Origin: Cystobasidium ongulense
Taxonomy: Eukaryota; Basidiomycota; Cystobasidiomycetes; Cystobasidiales; Cystobasidiaceae
Direction of reading: 5' to 3'
Assembly (NCBI GenBank): GCA_022835595.1
Contig: BQUP01000007.1
Coordinates: 1,054,001-1,118,000, forward strand
DNA: 64,000 nt
Below, piece by piece: positions 21,187 through 34,071 of the stretch. Each line of letters begins with the position of its first letter. The stretch's first letter is position 1. A program made the translations under genes and the position numbers. The notes under the pieces are model-generated. The model worked only from the letters and a program-made list of their open reading frames with translations. It had not been told where the DNA came from and made no database searches.

Positions 21187-23755
21187 ATGAGCCATTCAGC
21201 AAGGCGAAGACAGCAGCAGCAGCAAGCCTTCAGCACCAAGCAGTTGCAAGAGGACTCGACCGCCATGCCGCCTGTCCACATCACTGGCCCGGCTCGCCCT
21301 CCACAGCGCGACGAGAAAGACGCTGAGCAACGCCAGCAGCCGCCTCCGCCAGCCAGCATGAGGAATGCAGCGAGCAGCAACAACAGAGCCAGCGATGCTA
21401 CCTTGAACCATGTAGGCTATGAACGTGCAGAGCTATACTCTGCCACGGCTGAGCACTTCTGTTTCCAGCTTCTCGCCTTTACTCTGCCTCCGCGAGCGCA
21501 TCCAGTCCCGCGCACATCGAGACGCAGCGGCAGAAACGCGCCTACCTGGGGCAGAAGCACGCGAGAACGTAGGTGCAGTCCATCGCACTGCTTGTATTCA
21601 TGTATTGACGTGCTCGCTCTTCGTTCACTTCACTGTCATCCTCGTCGTCGCCACCGGCTGCATGGCCCACGTTCGCCCCGGACGCTTGATATCGCCTACA
21701 ACACCCTAGGCTACCTCAATGCTCAATTCAAGTTCATGCTCAAGCCTACAGGCGACTACACTGTTCACTTTGCCGACCGTAAGTATTGGATGGTTCCGGA
21801 TGCACACTTCTGTGGTACCTGCAGAAAGGACAGAGAATTGACAGCCCCCCTTTATGCAGCCGACATCTACTTCAACTGGCCCGACGTACTTCAAGTACTG
21901 GTGCCCACCTCGTCCGTCCTTCCAGGAGCTGCTCAGGCCATCGAAGGCCCTTCTTCCTCAGTAGACTCGCTACTTCCATCATGCCCTATCTGCCTTTCTG
22001 AACCAGTAGCTCCACGAATGACCAAATGCGGCCATATCTTCTGTGAGTCATAGTGACTGCTACTGTAGATGTATATGCTGACAGATTGGGCGACCTTCAG
22101 GTTACCCATGCGTATTGCATTATCTAGAACTTTCCGACCAGACCGGACAAAAGTGTAGAAGCTGTCCCATATGTTACGACACCGTCTTCGGCAGAGAACT
22201 CAAGAGTGTCAAGTGGTACGATCCCGTCTCTGTTGCATCGCAAGCCGAAGCGGAACATCCACCATTCCAGCTGGAGCACACGGAGCATACAGAACAGGTC
22301 GGAGTGAAAGACCAGAAGGAGGATCATGTTACCATGCGCCTTATCTATCGAACTACTATCTCAACTCTTGCATTACCCAAGTCGTCAACTTGGCCTTCGG
22401 ATCTTATTCCTCCACACGCTGCGCCTTGGTATTTCTTACCAGATATTTTTAACTTCTCGCGCTTCATGCTAGCTACGCCAGACTACATGGAAGAAGAGCT
22501 CAAGAACGATATGCAACAACTCGTGACCGAGGAGAACAACCTGAAACAGCTTGAAGGGGGTGTGCAAAGCCACGATGACCTGGGATTGACATTCGTGGAA
22601 GCTGCCAAGCGCAAAGTCGCTGAGCAAATGGAAAAGGTAGCATTGCTCCGCACGGATACAGTGCAGCGGTCAAGCGAAACTGCGTGGTTGGATCTTGAAG
22701 CACTACGTGATAGCCAAGACCGTAAAGCCCGTCGAGAGCAGCAGAGACTGCAGACTGCACAATATACAGAAGCGACGACATCCACCTCGGCAGAGGAGAC
22801 CGGAGACGATCAGGCAGCTCCTGAAGGCTACGCGCAGTTGAGCGGCGGTGGAGGAGCTTACACGCTTCCAGCAGTAGGTCAAAGGCTGTCGAGTACCCCC
22901 CGCAACTCTGCTCCTCACCCTGGTTTGTCAAAGAATAACCGCAGCAGCCGTCATCGAGCCAACATAAATCCGCCAGCACCCAACGATGCTACTTATTATT
23001 TCTATCAAGCCGCTTCTGGCCAGCACATCTACCTCCACCCGCTTGACATCAAGATACTAAAGTCGTACTACGACTCATATTCAAGTTTCCCAGAATCGAT
23101 ACGCGTACGAATAGATGGCGTGGAAGAAGGTTCAATGAATGATGATCTGAGGAAGAGGTGTCGCTATTTAAGCCATCTCCCTTCTGGATGCGATATTACC
23201 TTTATTGAATCGGACTTGTCTTCCATTATGCCAACCAGTGCTTTGGCACCGTATATGCAAGCTCTGAAGAAGAGGTCAGGCAAACGGAAAGACAAAGCTA
23301 GGAAGGATGACAGGGCTAAGATCAAAGCAGAACAAGCGGAGAAGGACAAGGAGAGGGAACAGTTCAAGCGAATGTCGGAGAGCTATTCGAGGCTGTCAGC
23401 GTCTCGCCCCCATATCCATGATATCGAGGGTGACTTTTCTCTTTTCCCCGGCCTTGGTGGTGCAAGTTATCAAGGGCAGAATGCGCTGCATCCAGTCACG
23501 AGCAGAGAAGGAGATGCACCGCTGTCAGTGTCTCCTGCTTCGCCGCCTGCTTCTAGTGGGCAAGCACATCGGACGGTATGGGGCACTCAAGCGATTCAGT
23601 CAAGCCAGGCCCTCGAATCCGAGCCAGTAGAATCGTTGGTTGACAGTGCGTGGCAGGATTTTGATAGCCTGCAAGATCGGGGAGGACGGCGGCAGGGCAG
23701 AAAGAAGAAGGTCGTTCTCAACTTGTCTGGCGGGTCTGTGAGGATGGGTCGGTAG
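21187..23755 (+). CDS. RING-finger E3 ubiquitin ligase, RNF10/Mag2 family
   Basis: RNF10 and yeast Mag2 are RING E3 ligases; RNF10 ubiquitinates 40S ribosomal proteins on stalled ribosomes. The start ATG is at 21,187 (poly-Gln stretch QQQQQ, disordered N-terminus); a second ATG at 21,265 is possible. Spliced exons give LNHLLAFTLPPR, YLNAQFKFMLKPTGDYTVHFAD and PDIYFNWPDVLQVLVPTSS, the family-specific block before the RING. The RING-HC is CPICLSEPVAPRMTKCGHIFC, continued across an intron as YPCVLHYLEL, and CRSCPIC, with ELKSVKWYDPV after it. There are four introns, all before about 22,105; the remaining 1.6 kb is one exon with a coiled coil (about 22,490-22,640) and a lysine-rich helix (about 23,270-23,370). 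The C-terminus ends in a short basic GGRRQGRKKK segment. No frame breaks are seen. Confidence 0.9.
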
Positions 23756-24112
23756 CAGTCACGGCACTCGTGAATGGTGAATAGCAATATACAAGTCGTT
23801 CAAAGCATAGTTCTTATCGTTTCTCTAGCAGATATGTAACATAGGGCTGGCCATATCACGTGCGCAATGAAGCACTTGTCTGAATGATGGGAAGGCTTTC
23901 AGATTTCCGTCGGCTTGCTCTATTGCTGTTGTGCTATGGAATTCTAATCCCAAGGTGTCCCACAGCTACATTGGGCGTACTGTACATGCTGATATTATCG
24001 TAATGGGCACTTTTGGAGACTGCGAGGAACTGGTATAATTGCATTGCATCTCTGCTTCTCACAACCACCAGGACCTAGTCTCTCCAGCTGCAGTCACCAA
24101 GGACGCTGCACC
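23756..24112. other. Intergenic region, 3' flank and importin promoter
   Basis: This is a 357-bp spacer between two genes on the same strand. No gene or repeat is seen. Confidence 0.5.
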
Positions 24113-27100
24113 ATGGGCCAGCAAGTGGCAGCCCTGCTGCAGGACACGCTCTCGGCTGCAGCTTCGACGCGCGTGCAGGCGGAGCTGTCGCTGAAAGAGC
24201 TGCACAAGGCTGGCGGTGAGCAGGCCTGCTGCAAAGAGCTTCACCCACCACAATACTCACGTCGTGTCTGCCTCCACAGAAGCTGCACTGAGTCTCGCTC
24301 GCATCTGTCTTGCTCAGAACGCCGACGTCTCTCTCCGCCAAAGCGCTGGCATTAATTTGAAGAAGTACGTTCGAGAGCACTGGAGTGCAGCTTTCGAGAC
24401 CTTCGAGGGCAATCCTCCGTCTCCTGAGGTGAGTGAACACGTGCAGTGCTTAGCTTTAGCTTGTATATTCTCGCTAACCCTCTGTCTACTCAACGCGTGC
24501 TTGGTACTTGTGTTTTCTGGACTGTCGCGTTCCTGAAGATCAAACATCAGATCCGAGAAGCTGTCTTTGCCGGACTCTCTGATAATATACGCAAGATTCG
24601 ACTAGCATGTGTATGTGGCCTACGAGCAGTCCTTCCTTTCCCTTGCCGAATATGCAAAGGCTGACTCCACGAACAGGCAGGCATCGTTTCCGAAATAGCA
24701 AGCTCAGACTGGCCTGATGAGTGGCCTACACTGCTGGATTCCCTAGTGCAGCTGCTTAACTCTGGCCGTACAGAAAGCGTACATGGAGCCATGCGTGTCT
24801 TGAGTGACTTCGTCTCTGCGGATCTATCGGAAGATCAACTTTTGCCACTTTCCAACGTTATGCTGCCTCAGCTCCTTCAAATACTGGGCGACGAGCGTGT
24901 GAGTCACCCTTATCGCCGAGCGAGAATCACTGAAGCAGTCGTCTGACTATCGTATTGTCTTAGTATTCGTCCGTCACCCGTGCGCAAAGCGTGACTGTCT
25001 TCAATCAATGCATCAGTACTCTTTACATGGTTCAAGAAAGTCATCCTCAGGCCGCTAAGTATGCTAGCCAGAACGTCATACCCCAGTGGGCGGCAGCGTT
25101 CGAGCATCTTCTATCCGGTGAACCAGCAGCAAACGGTGACTGGAGCAGTTTGCACATTCGTATGGAAATCTTTACCGTGGGTCTCCTGCTTGATAGCGGT
25201 CTATGAACGCAATGAGCTTACTTGAAACCACAGACCCTCAGCACTATCCTGACTTCCTTTCCCAAGGCCATTAGCTCTCATATGCAAGCTTATGTGATAG
25301 CAGCTGCCCAACACCTCACCATACTAGCCCCTCCATTTCGAGCTTCCGCCCTCAATGACGATATCGAAAGTAATTTCAGCTTGGAGACTGAAGATGACTC
25401 GTCGCTTTCCCTGCCAATGGTCTTGTCCACTATCATGCTCTTCATAGCAGATGCTTCACGGCGGGGACCAGGCAAGGCTGCTCTTGTCAATAAAGGTACA
25501 GATGAGCCAACCGAGATATTGCAGCAACTCCTCTATCTAGCCATTTACTATGGGCAAATCCCAACGGAAGACGAGGATCGCTGGACAAGCGACGTCAATA
25601 CCTTCGTGGAGGATGAAGACGATGAAATGCCAGCCTCTACTTTACGGACAGCTACTTTAGACCTGATCAGCAGCTTCTTCAATTCTTTCTCGACACCGAC
25701 TATCGGTGCTTTGACGATAGGTGTGGCTCGATTAGCTCAAGAATCGGACAAGTTGAGGAGTGAAAAGCAAGCCGACTGGTGGAAGGGATACGAAAGTGCT
25801 CTTGAGCACCTCAGCAGTGTCGCGGAAGAGTTGGGTGAACACGCACAAGCCGCAAGGGAGAAAGACGAACAACCTCTTTTCGATATAGAGAAAACGTTCG
25901 AGCGCTTCGTTGGCCCGTTCTTATCAAGCCCAGGTACATCGCGAATTTCCCCAGGTCTCTTCGATTAATGCTGATTATACGCTCTAGATCTACCCTTCTT
26001 GCAAGGAAGAGCACTGATCTTTGTCAGCAGATTTGCTACGCAATTACCGGAACACCTGCAGCAGCAATTTTTTGAGAGCTCGTTACAGTTGTTTGAAGCG
26101 CAGGACACCGGCTTCGTGTTGAAAATCTGTGCTCTGAGAGCATTGAAGAAGTGAGTATTTCACTATACTGAGCACCTTCCACTCCTCCCAATGCTGAGCC
26201 TGCCCGGCCACAGCTTCTGCCAGGAGATCCCCGACTCACCTACTTTCGCAAGTCTTGGCGATCGCATAACGTTGGATCTCTTGCCTCTCGTCTCACAAAC
26301 GAGAGAAGGCACACTCATGCTGGTGCTCGAGACTCTGCAGCGGACCCTGGCCCTGGGTAGCGTACAGCAGAACGGCCAGCTTTGCAACCAGTTTGTTTCG
26401 ACCCTGATACTACCTGTCGTGAATGGCTCTCTTAAGAGTGAGTGGCAGCCAGTCATGACACATTTACTCAATCAGCTAAACGTTACTCGTTAGATCCGAT
26501 GTTGCAAGCAACACTGTGCGATTTGTTACGGGCTTATTCAAGTTCTTCATCCAACTTTGTGTACGAAAGTCTAGTACAACTCGCGCTGCCTCACTTGGCA
26601 CAACTTCTCGGGCAGACAGGTCAAGATGACGATACACGGCAGCAAGTCGATTCTGCCATGGTCATTGTGAATGCTATCTTCGATGGAAGGGCAAGTCCGA
26701 TGGGGCAAGGAGTCTTTGACGCAATTGCTCAACCGCTTTTCGATACCTTGGGTCGGACAGACGATGACAATGTTTTACAGGAAGGCCTTGAGTGCCTTAC
26801 CTATGTCGTTAGGAAAGACGTAGGCCAGCTCATGCAATGGTGCGCTCTCATCCCTTTCCAGCCGCGTTTATAATCGCTGACTTGGTACATAGGCAAGATA
26901 GTAATGGTCAAACCGGCCTGGCTGCCCTCTTCAATATTATTGCGTTGGTTTTGAGACCAGACCGCTCTGAATCTGCAAGTCTATTCATTGGCGATCTAGT
27001 CCTGCACGTCTTCCGACGAGCCGGCGATGCAATCCTTCCCATTCTCCCGGAGCTGCTGCAAGCTCTCCTCCTCCGTCTCACAACGGCGAAGACATCGACT

Positions 27101-28109
27101 TTTACACAAAGTCTCATCCTACCATTCGCCTACCTGATGCACAGTCAGACCAATACAGTGCTCGACCTCCTAGAAAGTGTCAATATTGACGGGAAAAATG
27201 GTATTGAGATTTTACTGCCGGCTTGGTTGGAGAATATCGACAGTATACTTGGATTCTGGAATATTCGGATCAGTACAGTAGCACTTGGTAAACTACTCCT
27301 TTGCAATAGGCCAAGCTTGAACAACTTGACTGTTAAAGGTGACTTGATTGTCAATCAAGCCAACTCTGGAGGTGCGTGCGCGAAAGTTATGTTCTTTAAA
27401 CGCAGCTGACCCCATGCAATGCATAGTCATCCTTACTCGGTCGAGAGCTAAAAGGAGTAAGTGATGTTCTGGTGGTAGTGTATGCTCGGTTCGCTAAACA
27501 TCTCCTTCTTCATTACCTGTGTAGATCCAGATCATTATGCACAAATTCCCTTCAAAGCTAAAGCCTTGAAGGTCATTCTAAAAGATCTTGAACAAAACAC
27601 AGAAGCCACCGAGCTTGATGAGAGCCCACACGATGATGATGTGCGTCGTCTTTCAACCTTGACAGGTTTTCAAGCTGATTTGGACGTTCATTAGGGGGGT
27701 GACGAAGAGTGGGAAGATGACGAAGACGCTGACGCAGCTAGAGGCGGACTTGATCTATCTCGTAAGCGCATACTGGCTTCTCCGGATACGGTCATAGGGA
27801 AAGTTGACAAGTCTGTTGAACATGACCAGACTTTACAGGCGGAGCTTCTTCTTTCTTTAACGAGGACGGCGATGATGTCGAGGATGATGAAGGGGACGAG
27901 GATCTCAAGAGCGATCCGGTCTATACCATGGATCTACCAGTGAGCTCTTCAGTCATATATGAGGCGAGCTGCAGGTCTGATTGACATTGTACCGCCAGAA
28001 CCATCTGAAAGAAACTGTTCGCGCGTTTGCTGGACAGGACCGTCCGTTGTTTGACGCGTGTCTGCCGTATTTGGATGCGTCCGAGTCACATACTCTGTAT
28101 TCTGTATGA
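24113..28109 (+). CDS. Importin-9 / Kap114-type karyopherin
   Basis: This is a nuclear import receptor of the importin-beta superfamily; Kap114 and importin-9 carry histones H2A-H2B and TBP. The start ATG at 24,113 (MGQQVAALLQDTLSAAAS) leads into the importin-beta N-terminal domain: RVQAELSLKELHKAG, then SLRQSAGINLKKYVREHW and IRKIRLACA. HEAT-like helices fill the rest (DEWPTLLDSLVQLL, LEHLSSVAEELG, RSESASLFIGDLVLHVFRR). Near the C-terminus is the conserved VILTRSRAK...YAQIPFKAKALKV block. An acidic insert (GDEEWEDDEDAD; EGDEDLKSD) follows, then HLKETVRAFAGQDRPLF, and the stop at 28,107-28,109. There are more than ten introns and about 1,000 residues, normal for the family. Confidence 0.92.
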
Positions 28110-29281
28110 GGCTGAGCGAATGTTTGGAAGTGGTGTCGCTGTTGTTGCGAGTTGGAGGGAGTGTATTCAAGGTAGTCCAGGCTGGTGGCAAGCAAGTCAC
28201 CTGCCAGACTTTGTAAGATCAACACGTTGCTATGAATTGTCATGAGACATGGACAGAGTAGATCTAGCGTGACAAACCATCAACACAGTCGCCCTATCGA
28301 AAGCTTCCTTTCTGAAAGTAGTTTGCCACCAGTATTAAAAAACCCCGATCATTCTCGCTCGTTGATATTTCTTCACCTCGAATCTCGCAACGCAGCTCTT
28401 TTCTCTTCTTTTCTCATCAAAAAAGCATCCGGGACTCATGCCATGCCGTCTACGCCGTTTGCGTCTGCCAGTCCTCGGACGGCGGACGCATCCTATCCAC
28501 GAGTGGCTCATGATGGCGCCGTAGTGCCGGTAGAGCAAGAGGGCGCAGGCAAGCTTGTCTCGTCCAGATGGGAGTTTAGGAACGTCAAAGTCGAGCATTT
28601 GTTTATTTCCCACTCGCTTGGACGGCTGACAATTCATTCATCCCGACATTGTTCTCGTCGTTGTGTCGTCGTTAGTTCTCTACCCTGTGTAAGTAGTTTT
28701 TCGAGTTTGCGGTGTTTTCCCCGGTGCAATGCCATTCCTTCATATCTCTACACACCATCTTCCTAATCTTCGCTCCCTCCCGCCCCCCCTGCAACGATGT
28801 TACACACAAAACTATACAAACTGATTTAATGAGTCAGATGGCGGCATTCATTTGCTGCCAGGAGGACGTACAACCTTTCCTGTCTGAGCTTCCCTCGTTC
28901 CCTTCCCTTCCTCCACCCTCTGCTCGCAAAAAGATCACAAGCTAATGCGTTGCTCTCACTCCAGGCATGCATACTGTATTAATTGTCCATCCATGCTCTG
29001 CTCTGCAAATAATACAATACAAACCATACTTCTTTCTCTCCCATTTGCCCCTCGCTGTCCCCGTGTGCTCTACACTTCTGCAACTTCGGAAACTATGGAA
29101 GACGGACATGCGCTTATGGGTTAAGCAGGTGTGGACCTGCTGTCCAACATCTATGCTGCTACCTCATCTTACAGCATCAATTCATATCCAGCCAGAGCTG
29201 TCGCAACCAGTCCAAACGCAATCCTCGCAGAGTGGAAGAGCTGGAAACGGGCCACCCAGGTCTTAGCCTTTTCTTCGTCTA
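28110..29281. other. Intergenic region with possible small spliced gene
   Basis: A plus-strand frame from ATG 28,443 (MPSTPFASASPRTADASYPR) and another at about 29,130-29,265 (DLLSNIYAATSSYSINSYP) look protein-like in composition. I could not join them with confident splice sites and recognise neither. Between them the DNA is pyrimidine-rich. A small multi-exon gene is possible but not supported enough to call. Confidence 0.3.
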
Positions 29282-29783
29282 TCACCGAGTCGGAGCATCA
29301 GTGTCCATGCTTGTATAGCTGTCAATGCGACCACGTCTGCACACACCGTCTTTTGTTTTAACGCTGTCTAGAAGTTCAGCTCTTAATCCAGCTCCGAGCA
29401 TGATGAAAGGCGTGATCAACGGGACACCAAGGAGCGACATAGTAGCACCAGTAAGCAGATTCCTCCTCTGACCAGGCTGGGCCAAGTATGCAGCCAGTCC
29501 CAGCATGATGATGTTGGGTGCGACCAAGGTAGGTATCGTCGCTTGACCTCTCTCGAATGCCTTTCGCCACAGTCTCCATCGTTGGAACGGGGTGAAGCCT
29601 GGCTCGGGAGCTTCAAGCATGGGCACGGTGATGACCGAGAAGCTGAGCATTAGGCCTGCGGACGTGTATCAAGGTGAGGATGGGTGAGCGAAGCTGTCTA
29701 TATGACGATCACTGACCTGTCGCCATTGCAGAGCCGAGTGTTCCCGCAAGCCGCAGCGCGTCCAAGGCATTGAGTGCAGACAT
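29282..29783 (-). CDS. Small DUF1772-like (anthrone oxygenase-like) membrane protein
   Basis: Two exons: MSALNALDALRLAGTLGSAM from ATG 29,783, then, after an intron of about 70 nt, LMLSFSVITVPMLEAPEPGF continuing to the stop at 29,282. Hydrophobic segments are LGSAMATGLMLSFSVITVPML, NIIMLGLAAYLA and LTGATMSLLGVPLITPFIML, with the charged RWRLWRKAFERGQ between them. Length (about 145 residues) and layout match the DUF1772 family, which includes fungal anthrone oxygenases, though most members have no known function. The gene is isolated, with no polyketide synthase nearby, so no secondary-metabolite role is implied. Confidence 0.7.
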
Positions 29784-29964
29784 GGTGACAGACTGGTGGA
29801 TATTGAAGAGTATCGAGTTGAGCAGAAGCAAGCAAGAAGTCGTCTTCAACATTGCACCACAATCATGATGATCTTCCAAGGCCCAAAGGTGATCGAAAAG
29901 ACCGCTGTTAAACTCCGACGGCTTTAGCCAGCGGAACGTATCTACAAACTGGAAAGTACTTCTG

Positions 29965-31616
29965 CTACATCTGCTGCAGGTTATCCAGGATCAAATCCAC
30001 TTCATCCGCTGCTGCTTCAATAGCATGGTGAGCTGGATACCTTGGTGTCCACCCTACATTGGCTCCATTCTTCGCCTCGAGGGAGCACCTGATAAAGCAG
30101 AAGATATGCTCAGCATTCGAATTACCATTCAGCTTCAGGTCACACTCACTGTCCGCCAAGCTGGAGTCTCACGAAAGCAGGGGGACAACCCACTCCCTTT
30201 GCCATCTGTACAATCTCCGTTTCACCAGCGCGAATAACCTGATCCGTCTCGATGACTTTCTTTTTGAAAAGCCGTCTGGCCATAGCTTGATATAGATCAT
30301 CCCAAGCTACACTTCCTGATGACGCAAGGTAGTAGCCTTTCTTCCCATGCGGTAGATCTCGATTCTTGAGGATAGCTCGGAGAATAGCGAGATATAGATC
30401 CGCTGTATCGTCGATATGGCTAACAGGCCAGGTCTTTAGAGAAGGGGAATTGAATGAGTATGTAACCATCCACTCTTCAACAGGAAGTACCCACTGGATG
30501 ACCGTCGTCGACTTTATATACTCGCTTGCATGCTAGCGCAGCTTTCACAACGGCTACCGTCTGAATGGATATCTTATTTCCAAACCCAGAACCACGTCCG
30601 TCTGGGATGAGAAGAAAACACCAGACCTCAGGAGGGAAGGATACAAGTAAAGAGGGTAAAACTAACTCACAAACTATACATGGTATGTATATGATGCTTT
30701 TTACGCCACGCTTTTCTGCTTCTTCAATGATAGTGCAATTCGTCTGTCTTGCGCTATTCATCTGCGACGCGCAGATTAATGAGATTCTTAGATGCGATAC
30801 TTCTTCTCAATTCCCATATCAGTCACGTACAAGGTCTGCTACTCCTTCTGCACCTCTTGCAGAGCATTGCCTTTCGAACAAGTCCGCATCAACATCGGTA
30901 AGTGGCTCACTATGGCCAGCAAACTCCGAGAAAATCTTAGCACCCGATGTCTGGAAGTGAAAGGTCCTTGTATTAGCCTTACACATGGCTTAGTATAAAG
31001 AGGTACACCTTACGTGAAGGAAGTAGACCTCTTGGCCGGTTTTCTTCTTTAATTCACTCAAAGCTGAAATTAGCTTCGTTTGAGCATCGCTTTTCATGGC
31101 ATCAATGAGGAAAAAGACAATGTTGACTTTTGTTTGGAAGACGTAGAAGTCAGCCTCTCTGATCAACCACTGTTTTGAAAAACACGGTATGCTGCCCGGT
31201 CTCCCGGCGATATCAATATTGAGAGTATTGACTCACCTTTATTGTCGAGAATGAATTGGTTGACTGCCTCTTGATCCTTCAGATCCAACTCAACAGGGAT
31301 CCCGCCATACCTTTTCACTTCATTTGCCTGCTTTGAGTTGCGTACTAGGCAGTACAAGTCAAACTTGGGTAGATTCGCATCCTTCAGACGGGCTAGAATT
31401 GTTCCCCCGCTATCGGTACCGACACCGAGGTATAGAGTGATGGTACAAAGCAAGTGAGATCAGTACAAGCTAGAAGGCCAAAGTCCGTCTTCACGTTGAA
31501 TGCTGGAAAGGCTGCTGAAGCACATGCAGAATGTGGACCGGCGCCTAGGGAGCAATAACGGGTATTGAAGCTCACAGATAACCACTTGCGCCGGTCAGTA
31601 GCATTCGATTCACCAT
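29965..31616 (-). CDS. NAD(P)-binding Rossmann-fold reductase (NmrA/epimerase-like)
   Basis: This is an extended short-chain dehydrogenase-like protein. ATG 31,616 gives MVNRMLLTGASGYL, and an intron joins it to GGTILARLKDANLP. Together they form the dinucleotide-binding GxxGxxG loop. Next come LYCLVRNSKQANEVKRYGG and IPVELDLKDQEAVNQFI, the second-strand and Asp region. Further exons give VNIVFFLIDAMKSDAQTKL, KKTGQEVYFLH and TSGAKIFSEFAGH, then the substrate-side block WPVSHIDDTADLYLAILRA, GYYLASSGSVAWDDLYQAM, and the C-terminus ending ILDNLQQM at 29,965. At least six introns are needed, and one or two internal exons are short, so boundaries are approximate. No active-site Tyr-x-x-x-Lys could be placed, which fits the atypical NmrA-like group better than a classical SDR. 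Substrate unknown. Confidence 0.75.
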
Positions 31617-32222
31617 ACTGAAGAAGATGTGTGTTTGGGAAATTAATCAAGGAGGAGTGTAGTTAACAGAGTCCAGTAAGTCAGAGCTTTTGTCAGGCTT
31701 GGAGGCTTATTGATAAGCGGCATCTGCTCAGTCAGCGCCCTCAAGATGAGGGGTAGGTCTCTGTAAACCTCTATCAGAGGGCATTCAGCGAACAGAAGTA
31801 CATCGCCAGCGTTCTCTAGCATGAGAGTTGGGTACATCCTAGTCCATTCTCCTCACAGCACAGCTACAAGCCCATCTTTGTTGCCACCGAGATTGTGCCT
31901 GGAAAGAAAAGGCGGGGTCCCACACTTTTGAGACAGGCCAACCCTGCCTATAACCAGGAGAGAGAAGCAAGGTGGAGGAGAAGACATGCACATAGACACA
32001 CATACAAGCAAGCAAGCAACAAAATACTGACATTATTAGAGGCATATTCCATTGCCGGGGTAAAATCCCCTAGACGAGCAGGAGCCGGAAAGCAGAGGCG
32101 ATGTGCGTATGCCCGTTCTTCCTGCGATTTATCGTGGTGGTTTGACTTTTAAAGCAAGATTACATTTGAATAGCTTCTCTTGCTTTTATTACGACTCGTC
32201 TCAGACACAATCAACAACGACA
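31617..32222. other. Divergent promoter region
   Basis: A spacer of about 600 bp between the minus-strand reductase and plus-strand alternative oxidase. No gene is seen. A run of CAAG/CACA repeats lies at about 31,988-32,020. Confidence 0.5.
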
Positions 32223-34071
32223 ATGATCCTGCAAAATATGCACACCCTGACTGCTCGCAGACTGCTAGCCTCGGCGCCCTCGTCACGACGACAATTTCAC
32301 GTGCTACAAACATCACGTATCCTGAAGCAAACAATTCATGCAAGTCCATCCATGATATCCGCAAGGGATTACTCTACGCCGACTCGTAGCACTGCTGCTG
32401 CCAATAAGTCATCTGCCTCGACTCCCTCCCCAACTCAAGGTAGGCAGCCTCGATCATGCACTATGATACATCTGACAGGATGACTAATAAGCATCGCAAA
32501 TTACGATACCTTTACAGTGACACATCAGAGAAAAACAGACGCTCCCACTATCTCAGACAGGCTGTCTGCCGAAGACTCACATAAAATCGAAGATTGGGGT
32601 GAGTTGCATTCGAAATAAGCGAGCCATTCGGAAGATGTTGCAGTAGTCGCTTTTTACGACGTAACAAGAGATTAGAACGGTACTGACACTCTTGCTTGAT
32701 TAATTCTGTGTCCCACTGCTTCACGATCTTGTCCGTTCTACTCCTTCACCACCATCCTTTCGACACACTTTGCCCCATTTCTTCATCACAGTGCTCTACC
32801 ATCCAGTATACGCCAAAGAAGAAGTACGCAAGGTGAAAGTAGTTCATTTCGACAATCAAACATTAGGCGACAAATTTGCAAGTGCACTCGTCAAGGTATT
32901 CAGAAAAGGTTTCGACATAGTTACTGGATATAAACATGTAGATTTGAAAGCTGCGATGGAGAAAGCTGAGAAAGAAGGAAGGAAAGGGATGAGCTTGAAG
33001 GAGATGAGAGAGAGGGGGCTTGTCATGACTCCTGAACAGTGGTTAGCGGTAAGCTTTGCCCACACCATAGTCGACCTATCATAACGCTGATTTATGTTGA
33101 AATACATGACGAGATTAGCGATGCCTATTCCTTGAGAGCATAGCTGGAGTACCAGGAATGTGCGCTGCTGTTCTTCGACACCTTCGTTCTCTACGACTCA
33201 TGAGAAGGGATGGTGGATTCATTCATGATTTGCTTCAGGAAGCCGAGGTGAGTAAAGGCAAAGGCAGGAACAAATTCCATTATCGAATCAAAGGCTAACA
33301 TTATTTTTTCTTCTTTCTCTTCGATGTCAATATAGAATGAACGAATGCATCTCTTGTCTTTCATGAAAATGGGCCATCCTTCGCTCTTCTTCAGGTTAAT
33401 GGTCCTCGGTGCACAAGGTATTTTCACCAACGCATTCTTCTTTTCCTATTTGATCTCGTGAGTGATTGCTTATTCTTCTTGATACGATTGTGCTTGAATC
33501 GAACCAAGTCTGACTTGCCTTTGGTAAATCAGTCCACGTACATGCCATCGCTTCGTCGGCAAACTGGAAGAAGAGGCAGTTTATACCTACACTCAATGTA
33601 TTGAAGAGATTGAAGCCGGTCGATTGCCAGAGTGGGAGGCTCCAGCTCCCAGGTGAGTCGAATTTTGCTCAGCTGCTTGAAGGCCTTGAATTCAAGCTAA
33701 CAGTCCATTGGGCTACTTGCAGAATCGCAATTGATTACTGGCGGCTACCAGAGAATGCGACGATATTAGACATGCTCTACGCTATTCGAACAGATGAAGC
33801 AGGCCATAGATTCTATAACCACAGCATAGCAAACCTGAAAGATTATGATTTTAATCCTTTTGCTATCAGGAAACCTAGTGGAGAATTGCAGGGGACGAAT
33901 ATTGGTTTTACTAGAGAGCAGGGATTGGAATGGTATGAAGGTGCAGCGAAGGAATTGGAGGCTGTCAAGGGGAGAAGGATGAATGAAGAGCATATCGAGA
34001 GAAGTGCGAAGGGAGAGGGAGGAGAGGAAGCGAAGAGAGAGGGGGAGACACCGACTTTTTCGACTCCGTGA
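32223..34071 (+). CDS. Mitochondrial alternative oxidase
   Basis: A di-iron ubiquinol oxidase of the inner mitochondrial membrane that moves electrons from ubiquinol to oxygen, bypassing complexes III and IV. ATG 32,223 starts a basic mitochondrial presequence ([19 protein letters not shown], then [12 protein letters not shown]). The N-terminal domain reads [20 protein letters not shown]. All four iron-ligand motifs are present across exons: LESIAGVPG (about 33,135), NERMHL (about 33,337), LEEEAV (about 33,567) and RTDEAGHR (about 33,790). About seven introns interrupt the gene. The C-terminal tail after the last motif is extended and charged ([12 protein letters not shown]), beyond the usual fungal end. 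Such genes are commonly induced when the cytochrome chain is blocked; no specific control element is visible here. Confidence 0.95.
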
